From Methanocorpusculum sp. (GTDB lineage Archaea; Halobacteriota; Methanomicrobia; Methanomicrobiales; Methanocorpusculaceae), in the NCBI GenBank assembly GCA_029987395.1, contig DALTVX010000077.1, positions 1 to 19,618 on the forward strand: a stretch of 19,618 nt of DNA, read 5' to 3'. The position numbers were made by a program, and so were the translations under genes. A model generated the notes under the pieces. It was not told where the DNA came from. It saw nothing but the letters and a program-made list of their open reading frames with translations, and ran no database searches. Below, piece after piece: positions 7,732 to 15,437 of the stretch; the stretch's first letter is position 1, and each line of letters begins with the position of its first letter.

Positions 7732-7754
7732 GCAATCAGAAAGAATCAGTAAGT

Positions 7755-8633
7755 ATGGATCTATCACTAATTCAAAAAGATATCCTTATTACTCTTATCT
7801 CGCTTTATCATCAATATTCGCATCCAATCAAGAGTGAGATCATCGCCGATATCATTCGAAGGAATGCCGGGACGGTCAGAAATCAGATGCTGGCACTCAA
7901 AGTGCTAGGATTAGTGGACGGCATTCCAGGCCCTAAAGGCGGATACCAGCCTACAGCGCGGGCATATACAGAACTGAATGTTTCATCTGATTATTCAGAG
8001 AGTGAAGTACCGATCCTGAAAAACGGCGAGAAGGTCGAAGGGGTGCGCGTGAATGAGATTTCTTTCACCACACTCACGCACGCGGATCTTTGTCATGCCC
8101 TGATCAAGATCATCGGCAATGTTCGTTCATTTGATGTTGGCGATACAATAACCATTGGTCCAACGCCATTGAACAAACTGCTTATCAAAGGAGAGGTGTT
8201 TGGGAAGGATGAGATCAACAGCGCCCTTCTCATCTCGACCTCTGAGATGACCTCTCTGCCGAAAAAACAGATAAGGGAGTATATGCGCACACCGCTGATC
8301 TCACTCGAACCTGATATGACTCTTGCATATGCCATCAAAACATTTCTGCAAAAAAAGATCCATGGAGCGCCGGTTGTTGAAAATGGAAATTTGCTTGGGA
8401 TCGTTACAATGACCGATATCGTTTCGGCCTTGGATCGCGAGCTACCGACAACTGCCTTTGTATCTGAAGTGATGGTAACAAGGGTGATAACGATGCCCGG
8501 GGATATGCGGTTGTATGAGGTTATCAAACAGTTTAAGGAAGAGAATGTTGGAAGAGTTATCGTTACTGAGAATGGAAAACCTGCGGGGATGTTAACACAT
8601 TCAGACATTATCCAGGTATTCCCTTCTCTATAA
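7755..8633 (+). CDS. Winged-helix transcription regulator with two CBS domains
   Basis: This is a 292-aa predicted ligand-responsive DNA-binding regulator. Residues 1-75 form a winged helix (SEIIADIIRRNAGTVRNQM, then LGLVDGIPGPKGGYQPT as the wing). About 80-165 is a linker domain of mixed alpha/beta character. Two CBS repeats follow at about 175-230 (ending GNLLGIVTMTDIV) and 236-290 (ending GKPAGMLTHSDII); the tandem normally binds an adenosyl ligand such as AMP, ATP or SAM. The frame is open for 29 codons upstream, but that part overlaps the NOG1-like N-terminus and the shared promoter, so the ATG at 7755, placed for a leaderless mRNA, is preferred. The regulated genes are unknown; autoregulation is plausible. 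Confidence 0.85.
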   Translation: MDLSLIQKDILITLISLYHQYSHPIKSEIIADIIRRNAGTVRNQMLALKVLGLVDGIPGPKGGYQPTARAYTELNVSSDYSESEVPILKNGEKVEGVRVNEISFTTLTHADLCHALIKIIGNVRSFDVGDTITIGPTPLNKLLIKGEVFGKDEINSALLISTSEMTSLPKKQIREYMRTPLISLEPDMTLAYAIKTFLQKKIHGAPVVENGNLLGIVTMTDIVSALDRELPTTAFVSEVMVTRVITMPGDMRLYEVIKQFKEENVGRVIVTENGKPAGMLTHSDIIQVFPSL

Positions 8634-8650
8634 TTGGATACTTAACCAAA

Positions 8651-8660
8651 CGGATAAATA
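8651..8660 (+). promoter_or_regulatory. TATA box for the PRC-barrel gene
   Basis: GATAAATACT lies about 36 nt upstream of the ATG at 8692. Predicted initiation near 8680 leaves a leader of about 12 nt. It lies after the stop codon of the HTH-CBS gene, so the small downstream gene can be transcribed independently. Confidence 0.45.
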
Positions 8661-8691
8661 CTAGCTTGTCACACGTTAAAACTGATTAACC

Positions 8692-8943
8692 ATGCAGAGT
8701 GAGCAGTTTACCCATAATATTCGCAGAAAGCGCGTCATGAGCACCGATGGCAAGATCATCGGGCAGATAAAAAACGTTACCTTTGATGCGCCGACCGGAC
8801 AGTTGAAGGCTCTTCTTATTCGCCCTGATGCGGGTTTCGATACCACCGGATATAAAATCGAAAATGAAGCGATCACTCTGCCGTTTGAAGCAGTGAAGGA
8901 CATAACGGACTTCATCGTGGTCGACAGATATATGCTTCGCTGA
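8692..8943 (+). CDS. PRC-barrel domain protein (CdpB-like)
   Basis: This is an 83-aa protein consisting of a single PRC-barrel. The pattern NIRRKRVMSTDGKIIGQIKNV (in two halves: strand, DG turn, IGQIKN strand) and the closing LPFEAVKDITDFIVVD are typical of archaeal stand-alone PRC-barrels. Some stand-alone PRC-barrel proteins in haloarchaea (CdpB) have been shown to take part in FtsZ-based cell division with SepF; older annotations suggest RNA processing. Assignment to division is by family, not by any neighbour here. It follows the HTH-CBS gene by 58 nt and converges on the phosphatase gene. Confidence 0.88.
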   Translation: MQSEQFTHNIRRKRVMSTDGKIIGQIKNVTFDAPTGQLKALLIRPDAGFDTTGYKIENEAITLPFEAVKDITDFIVVDRYMLR

Positions 8944-8970
8944 ACGATTTTCAATACTTCATTTTATTTT

Positions 8971-9651
8971 TTAAAAATATTTTCGAAGAGCCTCTGCTGT
9001 TCCCTCGCCAAACGGTTTCTTCATGATTATGTCTGCTGCACCTTTTGCCTCTGGCGAAGCACTTGCCGGAACAATAGAGACCCCACCAAGCTTCAGCATC
9101 GATACATCATTCATCGAATCTCCCGCAACCAGAAAGTCAGCAGGAACAAGATCCATCAACTTTGCCAGCTTTTCAAATGCGGCTCCTTTCGTGATCCCGG
9201 GAACCTGGAGGTGAATAGCAAATCCTGTGTCGATAACGTCGACTGGTGTGTCCTTAAGTATCTCCACTATGACTTCAGTTGGCACATCCCGGGAAAATGC
9301 AATATCGGAGTCCCGATATCTGATACTGAAAAGGCGCAGATCATCACCTTTCGGCTGAAGTTCCGCAATTATTTTTTCATAGGCCGCAATACAAATGCCC
9401 TGATCACCGGCAACTTGTTTTTGGCCGAGATATCCTAAGCGGTAGACCCCACCGTTTTCAGCAATGATCGTACCGTTTGTCCCGATCATGTGAGAAAAGG
9501 CGTCAAGAAAACACAGTGTGTTTCCTGAAGCAAGAATGATCGGGATTCCGTTATTGAGTATTCTGCGCATTTCATCAACAACTTCTGTTGAAAGTCTGCG
9601 CCGGTCATCTGTCAATGTACCGTCGATATCAGTGATGAATGCTTTCAGCAT
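8971..9651 (-). CDS. Phosphoglycolate phosphatase (archaeal HAD family)
   Basis: This 226-aa HAD phosphatase has a Cof-type cap and is expected to hydrolyse 2-phosphoglycolate, in line with the archaeal PGP family. Motif I is ITDIDGTLTD, with D8 as nucleophile and D10 as acid/base. Motif II is ILASGN, motif III Lys is in PGITKGAAF, and motif IV is VAGDSMNDVSML. The length equals archaeal PGP (about 225). The frame is open 34 codons further upstream, but that stretch runs inside the 3' end of radA, so the ATG at 9649-9651 is used. It lies 19 nt after the radA stop in the same direction and probably forms an operon with it. Sucrose- or mannosyl-phosphatase relatives share the fold. Confidence 0.85.
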   Translation of the reverse strand: MLKAFITDIDGTLTDDRRRLSTEVVDEMRRILNNGIPIILASGNTLCFLDAFSHMIGTNGTIIAENGGVYRLGYLGQKQVAGDQGICIAAYEKIIAELQPKGDDLRLFSIRYRDSDIAFSRDVPTEVIVEILKDTPVDVIDTGFAIHLQVPGITKGAAFEKLAKLMDLVPADFLVAGDSMNDVSMLKLGGVSIVPASASPEAKGAADIIMKKPFGEGTAEALRKYF

Positions 9652-9670
9652 ATTAAAAATAGTATTTGGG

Positions 9671-10660
9671 TCAGCAGGGCTTGATACCTGCGGTTTCGAC
9701 CATGAACGTTGCTTCTCCTTCAGGGAGGTTTGGGCTGTCCACAAGTCTTGCAATACGCTTACCGGCTTTGCTTTTTCTTAAGTAGACTCGGAAGGTGGCT
9801 GTATGGCCGACAATATTTCCTCCGATGGGTTTGGTTGGATCGCCAAACATAAGTCCTGGATTTGCCATCACCTGATTTGTGACCAAAGCGACCGCGTTCA
9901 AGTCATCAACCAATTTCAAAAGATCATGCATATGCCGGTTGAGTTTTTGCTGTCTGCCAGCAAGTGCTCCTCGGCCGGCATATTCTGACCGAAACAGACC
10001 GGTCAAGGAGTCGATGATCACAAGTTTGACCGGAAGACTGGATGACGCCAGTTCATTGGAAAGTTCACGGGCTGCGTCTATCAGTAACATCTGGTGATCC
10101 GATGAGTGGGCGCGTGCAACATGAATGTTTGCAAGGCATTCTTCAGCTGATGGAAGGGTGTAGCCTTCCGGAAGATCTCCAAGTTCGAGCCCTTCAGCCA
10201 TCTGCGTGATACGTTCTGGACGGAAGGTATTTTCTGTATCAATGTATAGGCAGCTGCCGGAAAGTCCGCCAAGTTCATGCGGAAGTTGGCAGTTGATCGC
10301 AAGCTGATGTGCGATCTGAGATTTCCCAGAACCAAACTCACCGTAAAGTTCTGTGATCGCCTGTGACTCAAGGCCGCCACCAAACAACTCATCGATCTCG
10401 GGAACAAGCATACTCAGTTTGAGAATGTCCTGTCTTCGTGCAAGAATATCGGTTCCGGTTTTGAACCCGCCGATATCTGCCATTTCACGGGCAGCTTTGA
10501 TGATTTTCTTTGTGGTAGCTTCCCCAAGTTCAGCTGCTTCTGCCAAATCTATAGGCGTGGCGGTGGCAATACTTTCAACGGTGATGTATCCTGCTTCACG
10601 GAGTCTTTCCGATGTTGCTGGCCCCACTCCTGGGATGTCTTCAATATCAAGTGCTGTCAT
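9671..10660 (-). CDS. radA: DNA repair and recombination protein RadA
   Basis: This is the archaeal RecA/Rad51 recombinase: an ATP-dependent filament on ssDNA that performs strand exchange. Its length is 329 aa, near the usual 320-325. The N-terminal helix-hairpin-helix domain has IPGVGPATSERLREAGY (residues 9-25). The polymerisation-linker region is GFKTGTDILARR (65-76). Walker A is GEFGSGKSQ (107-115), with Ser in place of the commoner Thr after the catalytic Lys. Walker B is LVIIDSLTGLF. Loop 2 has NQVMANPGLMFGDPTKPIGG. AAAGGAGA lies about 10 nt before the ATG, and the TATA element at 10711-10718 gives a short leader. Confidence 0.97.
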   Translation of the reverse strand: MTALDIEDIPGVGPATSERLREAGYITVESIATATPIDLAEAAELGEATTKKIIKAAREMADIGGFKTGTDILARRQDILKLSMLVPEIDELFGGGLESQAITELYGEFGSGKSQIAHQLAINCQLPHELGGLSGSCLYIDTENTFRPERITQMAEGLELGDLPEGYTLPSAEECLANIHVARAHSSDHQMLLIDAARELSNELASSSLPVKLVIIDSLTGLFRSEYAGRGALAGRQQKLNRHMHDLLKLVDDLNAVALVTNQVMANPGLMFGDPTKPIGGNIVGHTATFRVYLRKSKAGKRIARLVDSPNLPEGEATFMVETAGIKPC

Positions 10661-10710
10661 ATCTTCTCTTTCTCCTTTTTTCAGATATACTAATACATCA
10701 ACACCGATCC

Positions 10711-10718
10711 ATATAAAC
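10711..10718 (-). promoter_or_regulatory. TATA box for radA
   Basis: On the minus strand this reads GTTTATAT, about 52 nt upstream of the radA ATG. Initiation at about 10688 gives a leader that includes the strong AAAGGAGA site. The nearby GTATTAGTATAT element (10685-10696) would fall at the start of the transcript. Confidence 0.5.
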
Positions 10719-10830
10719 CCCTAACCGCGCGGTGCGATAGTGCCCAGACATTTTTGAAAAACACCCTTCTCACTCAGAGAGGTGCTTGTTTATTTTTACA
10801 AATTTTTGGAATATTGCTCCTCTTAGATAT

Positions 10831-10838
10831 CCTTATAT
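10831..10838 (+). promoter_or_regulatory. TATA box for the small gene at 10862
   Basis: CTTATATT lies about 26 nt upstream of the ATG at 10862, the spacing expected for a leaderless archaeal mRNA. It supports the short version of the downstream protein. Confidence 0.5.
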
Positions 10839-10861
10839 TCACCCTTGACACATGTATCGCT

Positions 10862-11047
10862 ATGGTTGAAAAACATAATCCTGAATACAAAAATGCTCTT
10901 CTGGAAATGGCAGGAGAGATCGCCAATAATCCGCTTATTAAGCCCACGATCGATCAGATCGTGTATGAATTTATTAAGTCTCCTGAATGCAAAAGAGCGT
11001 TTGGTGAATATGCCAAACGAAAGATCACCGACAAACTAGGATTATAA
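10862..11047 (+). CDS. Small hypothetical protein, 61 aa
   Basis: An unrecognised basic helical protein begins MVEKHNPEYKNALLEMAG and ends KRKITDKLGL. The frame stays open to a TTG at 10754, which would add about 36 residues including a hydrophobic segment. That extra region is T-rich, like intergenic DNA, and the TATA at 10831-10838 is ideally placed for a leaderless start at the ATG, so the short form is preferred. A membrane-anchored 97-aa form cannot be excluded. The gene faces rpa, and the two stop codons overlap by 6 nt (11042-11047), so their 3' transcripts are antisense to each other. Confidence 0.55.
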   Translation: MVEKHNPEYKNALLEMAGEIANNPLIKPTIDQIVYEFIKSPECKRAFGEYAKRKITDKLGL

Positions 11048-12316
11048 GAGTGAGGTGAGACGGTGGATGAGGGTGCCCGCATCAGTTAGGTGTGATACAA
11101 GGCTCATAACCTCTATCCTTCCGTTTCGACAGCACCCTTCAACATCAACAGTGGTCCCCGGTAGCGGGATTTCATCCGTACTAAGTATCCAGACCTGTTT
11201 TCCGTCATCAAGTGAGAGACCTTCAGGTCGTTGGATCACCATTCCGGATACAAATGCCATCTCCCCTGGTGTGGGGAGGGCTTTGATCGCCGAACCGCGT
11301 CCAACTGAGAGTTCTAATTCCCCATAACGGTTCAGTTTAGCAAAGCTGTTTATTACCTGTACCAAATCTCCTGGTAAAAATAGATCATCAGCAGCATCCC
11401 CCCAGACCGCAACATTGGTCATATTTTTTTTGGAAGATCCGCATAGACGAATATTTCTGACACGTGATTCTGTCCCGCGCCTTGTGGTGAAGGTCCTGAT
11501 TTCTGAAACGGATGTAACTACCCCTAAGACAACGGGATTCAATCCATCAGTAACATCATCTGCATCGATAGAAAGGATCTCGACCTCATTTGGCAGGATC
11601 TCAATCTCTGCTGCGTCTGAAACAACATACTCAACAATGCCATCGTCTTCCTTTCTCTGCACCCCAGTTATCGAGACAGCCATTCCCTCACCTATATCGG
11701 AAAATAGCTCGGGTGTCCAGCAGATGAGACGTGCTGTTCCGGAGGCATCACCTAGGATGAATTCTTGGAGAGAAGACGGTGTGCCGTCCCGGCGAAGAAT
11801 CTCCTTTAAAGGAAATGCAACCAGTATTTTTCCAACCAGGGGTGATGTCATGGTCTCTGAGATAGGTGGTTTTTTTGTTTCAACGATGACCACATTGCTC
11901 TCACGAAGAGCAAGGCAGGTCACCTCTTTTTTTCCGAGTCTGGGTTTAGCGATGACTTCAATAACAGAGCCGATTTCTAGTTCCGCTGAGGCTGCGGCCC
12001 GTTCATCCCAGAGGCTCATTGCCACTGTCCCTGTTGGGTCACCTAGGACAACGGAGGCAACAAGACCTGGTGGTTCACCCTCGCGAGTGAACTCGCGCGG
12101 AGGCTTGATCTCCAAGATCTTGCCAAAAAAAGAAACGATCGATGTCTGAGCGGATGGGATGTCTCCGATTTTTATATGGCTTCTTCCAAGCTCGTCGACA
12201 ACCAACATAGCAGCCGTGACTTCGTCCACCAGACCTCCAAGAGACTCGGCTTTTTGCTCCACACGCTCATCGAACGCTTCTTTTGTGAGCAGATCTGAGA
12301 CGAGCGCGTAATGCAT
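11042..12316 (-). CDS. rpa: Replication factor A-like single-stranded DNA-binding protein (multi-OB)
   Basis: This 424-aa protein binds and protects ssDNA in replication, repair and recombination. A short helical N-terminal part (residues 1-55, EVTAAMLVVDELGR) is followed by about four OB folds. They start near 56 (TSIVSFFGKILEI), 162 (MTSPLVGKILVAFPLKEI), 255 (GLNPVVLGVVTSVSEIRTF) and 353 (MAFVSGMVIQRPEG). The repeated G-D-x-[ST]-G-T-[AV] strand (LGDPTGTVAMSLWD; LGDASGTARLICW) is the RPA signature. I see no C-terminal CXXC zinc finger, unlike some euryarchaeal RPAs. It is the last gene of the dapL-lysA-rpa operon, starting 3 nt after the lysA stop, and shares the genomic neighbourhood of radA. 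Confidence 0.88.
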   Translation of the reverse strand: MHYALVSDLLTKEAFDERVEQKAESLGGLVDEVTAAMLVVDELGRSHIKIGDIPSAQTSIVSFFGKILEIKPPREFTREGEPPGLVASVVLGDPTGTVAMSLWDERAAASAELEIGSVIEVIAKPRLGKKEVTCLALRESNVVIVETKKPPISETMTSPLVGKILVAFPLKEILRRDGTPSSLQEFILGDASGTARLICWTPELFSDIGEGMAVSITGVQRKEDDGIVEYVVSDAAEIEILPNEVEILSIDADDVTDGLNPVVLGVVTSVSEIRTFTTRRGTESRVRNIRLCGSSKKNMTNVAVWGDAADDLFLPGDLVQVINSFAKLNRYGELELSVGRGSAIKALPTPGEMAFVSGMVIQRPEGLSLDDGKQVWILSTDEIPLPGTTVDVEGCCRNGRIEVMSLVSHLTDAGTLIHRLTSLL

Positions 12317-12319
12317 TTG

Positions 12320-13621
12320 TTAGTTCCTATGCCAGGAAGGAACGACCACACAAGCGGTCATTTCTTCATAGGTTTCCGCACGGCGCATAAGCTCTGCTTT
12401 GTCTTTGTTGACAAGAACTTCGGCACATCGTGGGCGGGAGTTGTACTGGGATGACATTGCATATCCATATGCTCCTGTATCGAGAATCGCGATGATATCT
12501 CCCACCTCGACAATTGGTAACGCCCGATCGGCCGCAAGGATATCGCCTGTTTCACAGATAGGACCGGTAACGGTATAGATCTCTTTTGGGGGTTGATCTG
12601 CTTTATTTGCAACAACGATCTCATGCCAAGAGTCATACATCGCCGGACGGATAAGCAGATTGAACCCTGCATCTACGTTCACGAACGTTTTGTGGACCCT
12701 TTTTACCGAGTTGACTTTCGTTAGAAGAACTGTGGACTCGCCAACCATCCATCTGCCTGGCTCGACCCAAAACGCAGGTGAGATCCCGGCATTTTTACAT
12801 CCTTCAAGGAATATTGGCATTACTGCTGCCGCGTATTCTTCGGGAGTCGGGGCCTTGTCAACATTTCCTTGACGGTGATACGGGATACCTAGGCCGCCGC
12901 CGAAATCAATAAATTCAAGTTTGACGCCGATCTGTGTTATTTCTGCTGCCACATCCATAATAACTTTACAGGCGATCGCAAAGGGTTCAATTTCGAGGAT
13001 CTGTGACCCGATATGGCAGTGCATGCCAACAGGGATAACATTCTCAAGAGAAAGGGCTTCACAGTAGGCTTCTAGGATCATGTCAGCCGGAATGCCAAAC
13101 TTGCTGTTTTTTATGCCTGTCGCAATTTTTGGATGAGTCGGAACATCAATTTCCGGGTTCACTCGGAATCCGATTTTGGCGATCTTTTTCAGCTGTTTTG
13201 AAATGCCGTCGATCTGATGAAGTTCATCGACAGAGTCGACCGAGATTTTTATGCCCTTTTCAATTGCTGCCCGAAGGTCTGCTTCGGTTTTCGAACTGCC
13301 GTTAAAAAGAAGTATCTCTGCTGGGATTCCGGCTTCAAGTGCGGCACGCATCTCACCGAGCGAGAAAATATCAGCGCCCGCTCCTTCGCGTGCAAGTGAC
13401 TGAATAATTACCGGATTTTCATTTGCCTTTGCTGCATAAAGTAACTGGACGTTGGCTGAATATTTTTTTAGTGCCGCCTCATAACGTCTGAAATTGCCGG
13501 TCACGTGATTTTCGTTCGTGACATACAGCGGGGTCCCAAACTTTTCCACAAGAGAGATACAGTCAACGCCCCCGCAGAATAGGTGACCGCCGCTGATAGA
13601 GAGTGATTCGGGAAGTTTCAT
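12320..13621 (-). CDS. lysA: Diaminopimelate decarboxylase
   Basis: This PLP enzyme of the alanine-racemase fold performs the last step of lysine synthesis: meso-diaminopimelate to L-lysine plus CO2. It is 433 aa, normal for LysA. The PLP lysine is K65 in LLYAAKANENP. Other landmarks are HCHIGSQI, the phosphate-binding DFGGGLGIPY, VEPGRWMVGES, the catalytic-Cys motif GPICETGDILA, and the C-terminal DTGAYGYAMSSQYN with its PLP-contacting Tyr. It starts 1 nt after the dapL stop codon and is followed 3 nt later by rpa, so translation is coupled across all three genes. Confidence 0.96.
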   Translation of the reverse strand: MKLPESLSISGGHLFCGGVDCISLVEKFGTPLYVTNENHVTGNFRRYEAALKKYSANVQLLYAAKANENPVIIQSLAREGAGADIFSLGEMRAALEAGIPAEILLFNGSSKTEADLRAAIEKGIKISVDSVDELHQIDGISKQLKKIAKIGFRVNPEIDVPTHPKIATGIKNSKFGIPADMILEAYCEALSLENVIPVGMHCHIGSQILEIEPFAIACKVIMDVAAEITQIGVKLEFIDFGGGLGIPYHRQGNVDKAPTPEEYAAAVMPIFLEGCKNAGISPAFWVEPGRWMVGESTVLLTKVNSVKRVHKTFVNVDAGFNLLIRPAMYDSWHEIVVANKADQPPKEIYTVTGPICETGDILAADRALPIVEVGDIIAILDTGAYGYAMSSQYNSRPRCAEVLVNKDKAELMRRAETYEEMTACVVVPSWHRN

Positions 13622-13622
13622 G

Positions 13623-14777
13623 TTATCCTCGGATGCCGCATTCGTTCATGCGGATAATTGCTTCATTTATTCTATCGACCGAGCGGGTCATGGCAAAGCG
13701 GATGTATCCTGAACCGGACACTCCAAAGCCTGTTCCCGGCGTCACGACGATTCCTGCTTCATTGATCATTTTTGCAACGAACTCGACTGAGTCAGGTACT
13801 TTCATCCAGACATAGAAGGAGGCTTTTGGTACAGTCACCTCAAATCCAAGTGAGCGAAGGCCGGTAACAAGCGCGTCGCGGCGTTCCTGATACACTGCAC
13901 ATGCCTGAGCGACACAGTCCTGCGGCCCTGTAAGAGCGGCGATCGCTGCACGTTGGATCGCATCAAAGACACCGGAATCGATGTTGGTTTTGACTCTGCC
14001 GAATGCCTCGATAAGACCTGCATTTCCAACACACATGCCGATACGCCAGCCGGTCATGTTGTAGGTTTTTGAAAGGGAGTGGGTCTCAAGTCCAATGTCC
14101 ATTGCTCCTTTTGCTTCAAGGAAGGAGGGAGATTTGTAGCCGTCAAAGGAGATCTCTGAGTAGGCGTTGTCGTGAACGACTATGATATTGTTATCTTTTG
14201 CAAACTCTACGGTCTCTTCAAAGAAGTCCATGGATGCTACTGCTCCGGTCGGATTGTTCGGGTACCCGATGAACATCAGTTTTGCGCCGGAGAGAATCTC
14301 CTTTGGGATCGCGGAGTAGTCTGGGAGGTAGTTGTTCTTTTCCAGAAGCGGCATCGGGTGACATTTTCCCTCTGCGAAAAGTGTAGAGGTCTTGTAAACT
14401 GGATATCCTGGGTCTGAAGCAAGCACATAATCCCCTGGATTCACAAATGCTTCAGGGATGTGGGCAATTCCTTCTTTGGACCCAATTAGTGCCAGGATTT
14501 CTTTTTTCGGGTCGAGTTTCACACCAAAGCGTCTATCATACCACGTTGCTACTGCTTTTCTGTATTCAAGCATTCCTAGGTAGTCTGGATAATGGTGAGT
14601 TGCTGGATCTCGAGCGGCTTCACACAACGCATCAACAATATGCTTAGGTGTTGGTAAATCGGGATCTCCCACGCCAAGATCGATCAAATCAACACCCTCG
14701 GCACGCTTCTGTGCCTTCAATACATCTATCTGGGCAAAAAGATATGGGGGTAAATTGTCAAGCCGTTTTGCATACAT
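13623..14777 (-). CDS. dapL: LL-diaminopimelate aminotransferase
   Basis: This class I/II PLP aminotransferase converts tetrahydrodipicolinate plus glutamate directly to LL-diaminopimelate, the acyl-free DapL route used by many methanogens. It is 384 aa. PLP contacts are visible: GSKEGIAHIP (99-108), GYPNNPTGAV (171-180), D203 and Y206 in VHDNAYSEIS, the Schiff-base K237 in HSLSKTYNMTGWRIG, and R246. The C-terminal substrate Arg is in YIRFAMTRS. Its position directly upstream of lysA supports the DAP assignment over a generic aspartate aminotransferase. An epimerase gene (dapF) is not next to it. The start ATG has AAGGT a few bases upstream. Confidence 0.9.
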   Translation of the reverse strand: MYAKRLDNLPPYLFAQIDVLKAQKRAEGVDLIDLGVGDPDLPTPKHIVDALCEAARDPATHHYPDYLGMLEYRKAVATWYDRRFGVKLDPKKEILALIGSKEGIAHIPEAFVNPGDYVLASDPGYPVYKTSTLFAEGKCHPMPLLEKNNYLPDYSAIPKEILSGAKLMFIGYPNNPTGAVASMDFFEETVEFAKDNNIIVVHDNAYSEISFDGYKSPSFLEAKGAMDIGLETHSLSKTYNMTGWRIGMCVGNAGLIEAFGRVKTNIDSGVFDAIQRAAIAALTGPQDCVAQACAVYQERRDALVTGLRSLGFEVTVPKASFYVWMKVPDSVEFVAKMINEAGIVVTPGTGFGVSGSGYIRFAMTRSVDRINEAIIRMNECGIRG

Positions 14778-14799
14778 TGGTACCTTATTGGACGTGCAA

Positions 14800-14810
14800 A
14801 TAAATTAAGA
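14800..14810 (-). promoter_or_regulatory. TATA box for the dapL-lysA-rpa operon
   Basis: On the minus strand this reads TCTTAATTTA, about 26-30 nt upstream of the dapL ATG, giving a very short or absent leader. No attenuator-like structure is evident between it and dapL. Confidence 0.45.
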
Positions 14811-14958
14811 CGTTTGACAGAGAACTTTTTATTTTTCAACTAGGGATATTTTATTTGTGTGGTCTGATTTTTTGGAACTTCGAACGTCTGCTAACATAAA
14901 CTATGGAAAATTCGTCTGCAATTTATAGTAAAAATAAAATTAGTTCAAAGAATCGATT

Positions 14959-14966
14959 AAAAAAAA
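14959..14966 (-). terminator. Oligo-T tract after the winged-helix gene
   Basis: An A8 run on the plus strand gives U8 on the minus-strand transcript, about 42 nt past the stop codon of the winged-helix gene. No hairpin is needed for archaeal oligo-U termination. The rest of the 230-bp gap 14778-15007 is AT-rich and shows no further gene. Confidence 0.45.
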
Positions 14967-15007
14967 GTGTGTTTGTGGGGTGTTATTTAGACGGTCGTGC
15001 GTGACTC

Positions 15008-15247
15008 TTAGGCCGATGCTTGAACCAGCGCAGGAGTTATCTTTGGCATGTATATCGCCTGGCGTGCATCACGGAAGTTGAACTTCTCGATGATCAAACC
15101 ATTTTCCTTCAGACGCCTGAGTGCATATCGAACAGTGCGTGGCGCAAGTCCTGTGCTTAAGACAATATCTTTGTGCGTCTGAGAACCGGTGCGTTCCAAT
15201 AATTGGAAGATCGTATGACACGATTTGGGCATGTTTGTTCTCTGCAT
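15008..15247 (-). CDS. Small winged-helix DNA-binding protein (MarR/ArsR-like)
   Basis: This 79-aa protein is almost entirely a winged helix-turn-helix. A first helix (SCHTIFQLLERTG) precedes the HTH KDIVLSTGLAPRTVRYALRR (about residues 26-45) and the wing LIIEKFNFRDARQAIYMP. It is likely a transcription regulator; the target is unknown, but the divergent gene at 15438 and its own promoter are candidates. The ATG at 15245-15247 lies about 26 nt from a clear TATA element, fitting a leaderless mRNA, although GGTGA is also present 9 nt upstream. The second Met (15232) is an alternative start. Confidence 0.75.
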   Translation of the reverse strand: MQRTNMPKSCHTIFQLLERTGSQTHKDIVLSTGLAPRTVRYALRRLKENGLIIEKFNFRDARQAIYMPKITPALVQASA

Positions 15248-15266
15248 AATACATAATCACCTTCAA

Positions 15267-15276
15267 AATATATAAT
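15267..15276 (-). promoter_or_regulatory. TATA box for the winged-helix gene
   Basis: On the minus strand this reads ATTATATATT, one of the strongest TATA matches in the window, 25-28 nt before the ATG. A short inverted repeat TTAG-N6-CTAA at 15298-15311 lies just upstream and could be an operator. The remaining 15312-15437 shows no gene. Confidence 0.5.
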
Positions 15277-15437
15277 GCTTTCCTACATTTGTTCGTGTTA
15301 GATTGAACTAATATGCATGATAAGTGAATAAAGTTCGGAGGGACTCAAACTAAACACTCCTTCATGTAGCTCCGTCTGCCATAATAGACCAGTATACGAA
15401 GATTAATCTAAGTTGGTACACAAACACACAAAATAAT

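Noticed and set aside
9652..9753. 34-codon N-terminal extension of the phosphoglycolate phosphatase
   Set aside because: It runs inside the 3' end of radA and lacks family similarity; the HAD motif begins right after the ATG at 9651.
10754..10861. TTG-initiated extension giving the 61-aa protein a membrane helix
   Set aside because: The hydrophobicity can come from T-rich intergenic DNA, and a TATA box at 10831 fits a leaderless start at 10862. It is kept only as an alternative.
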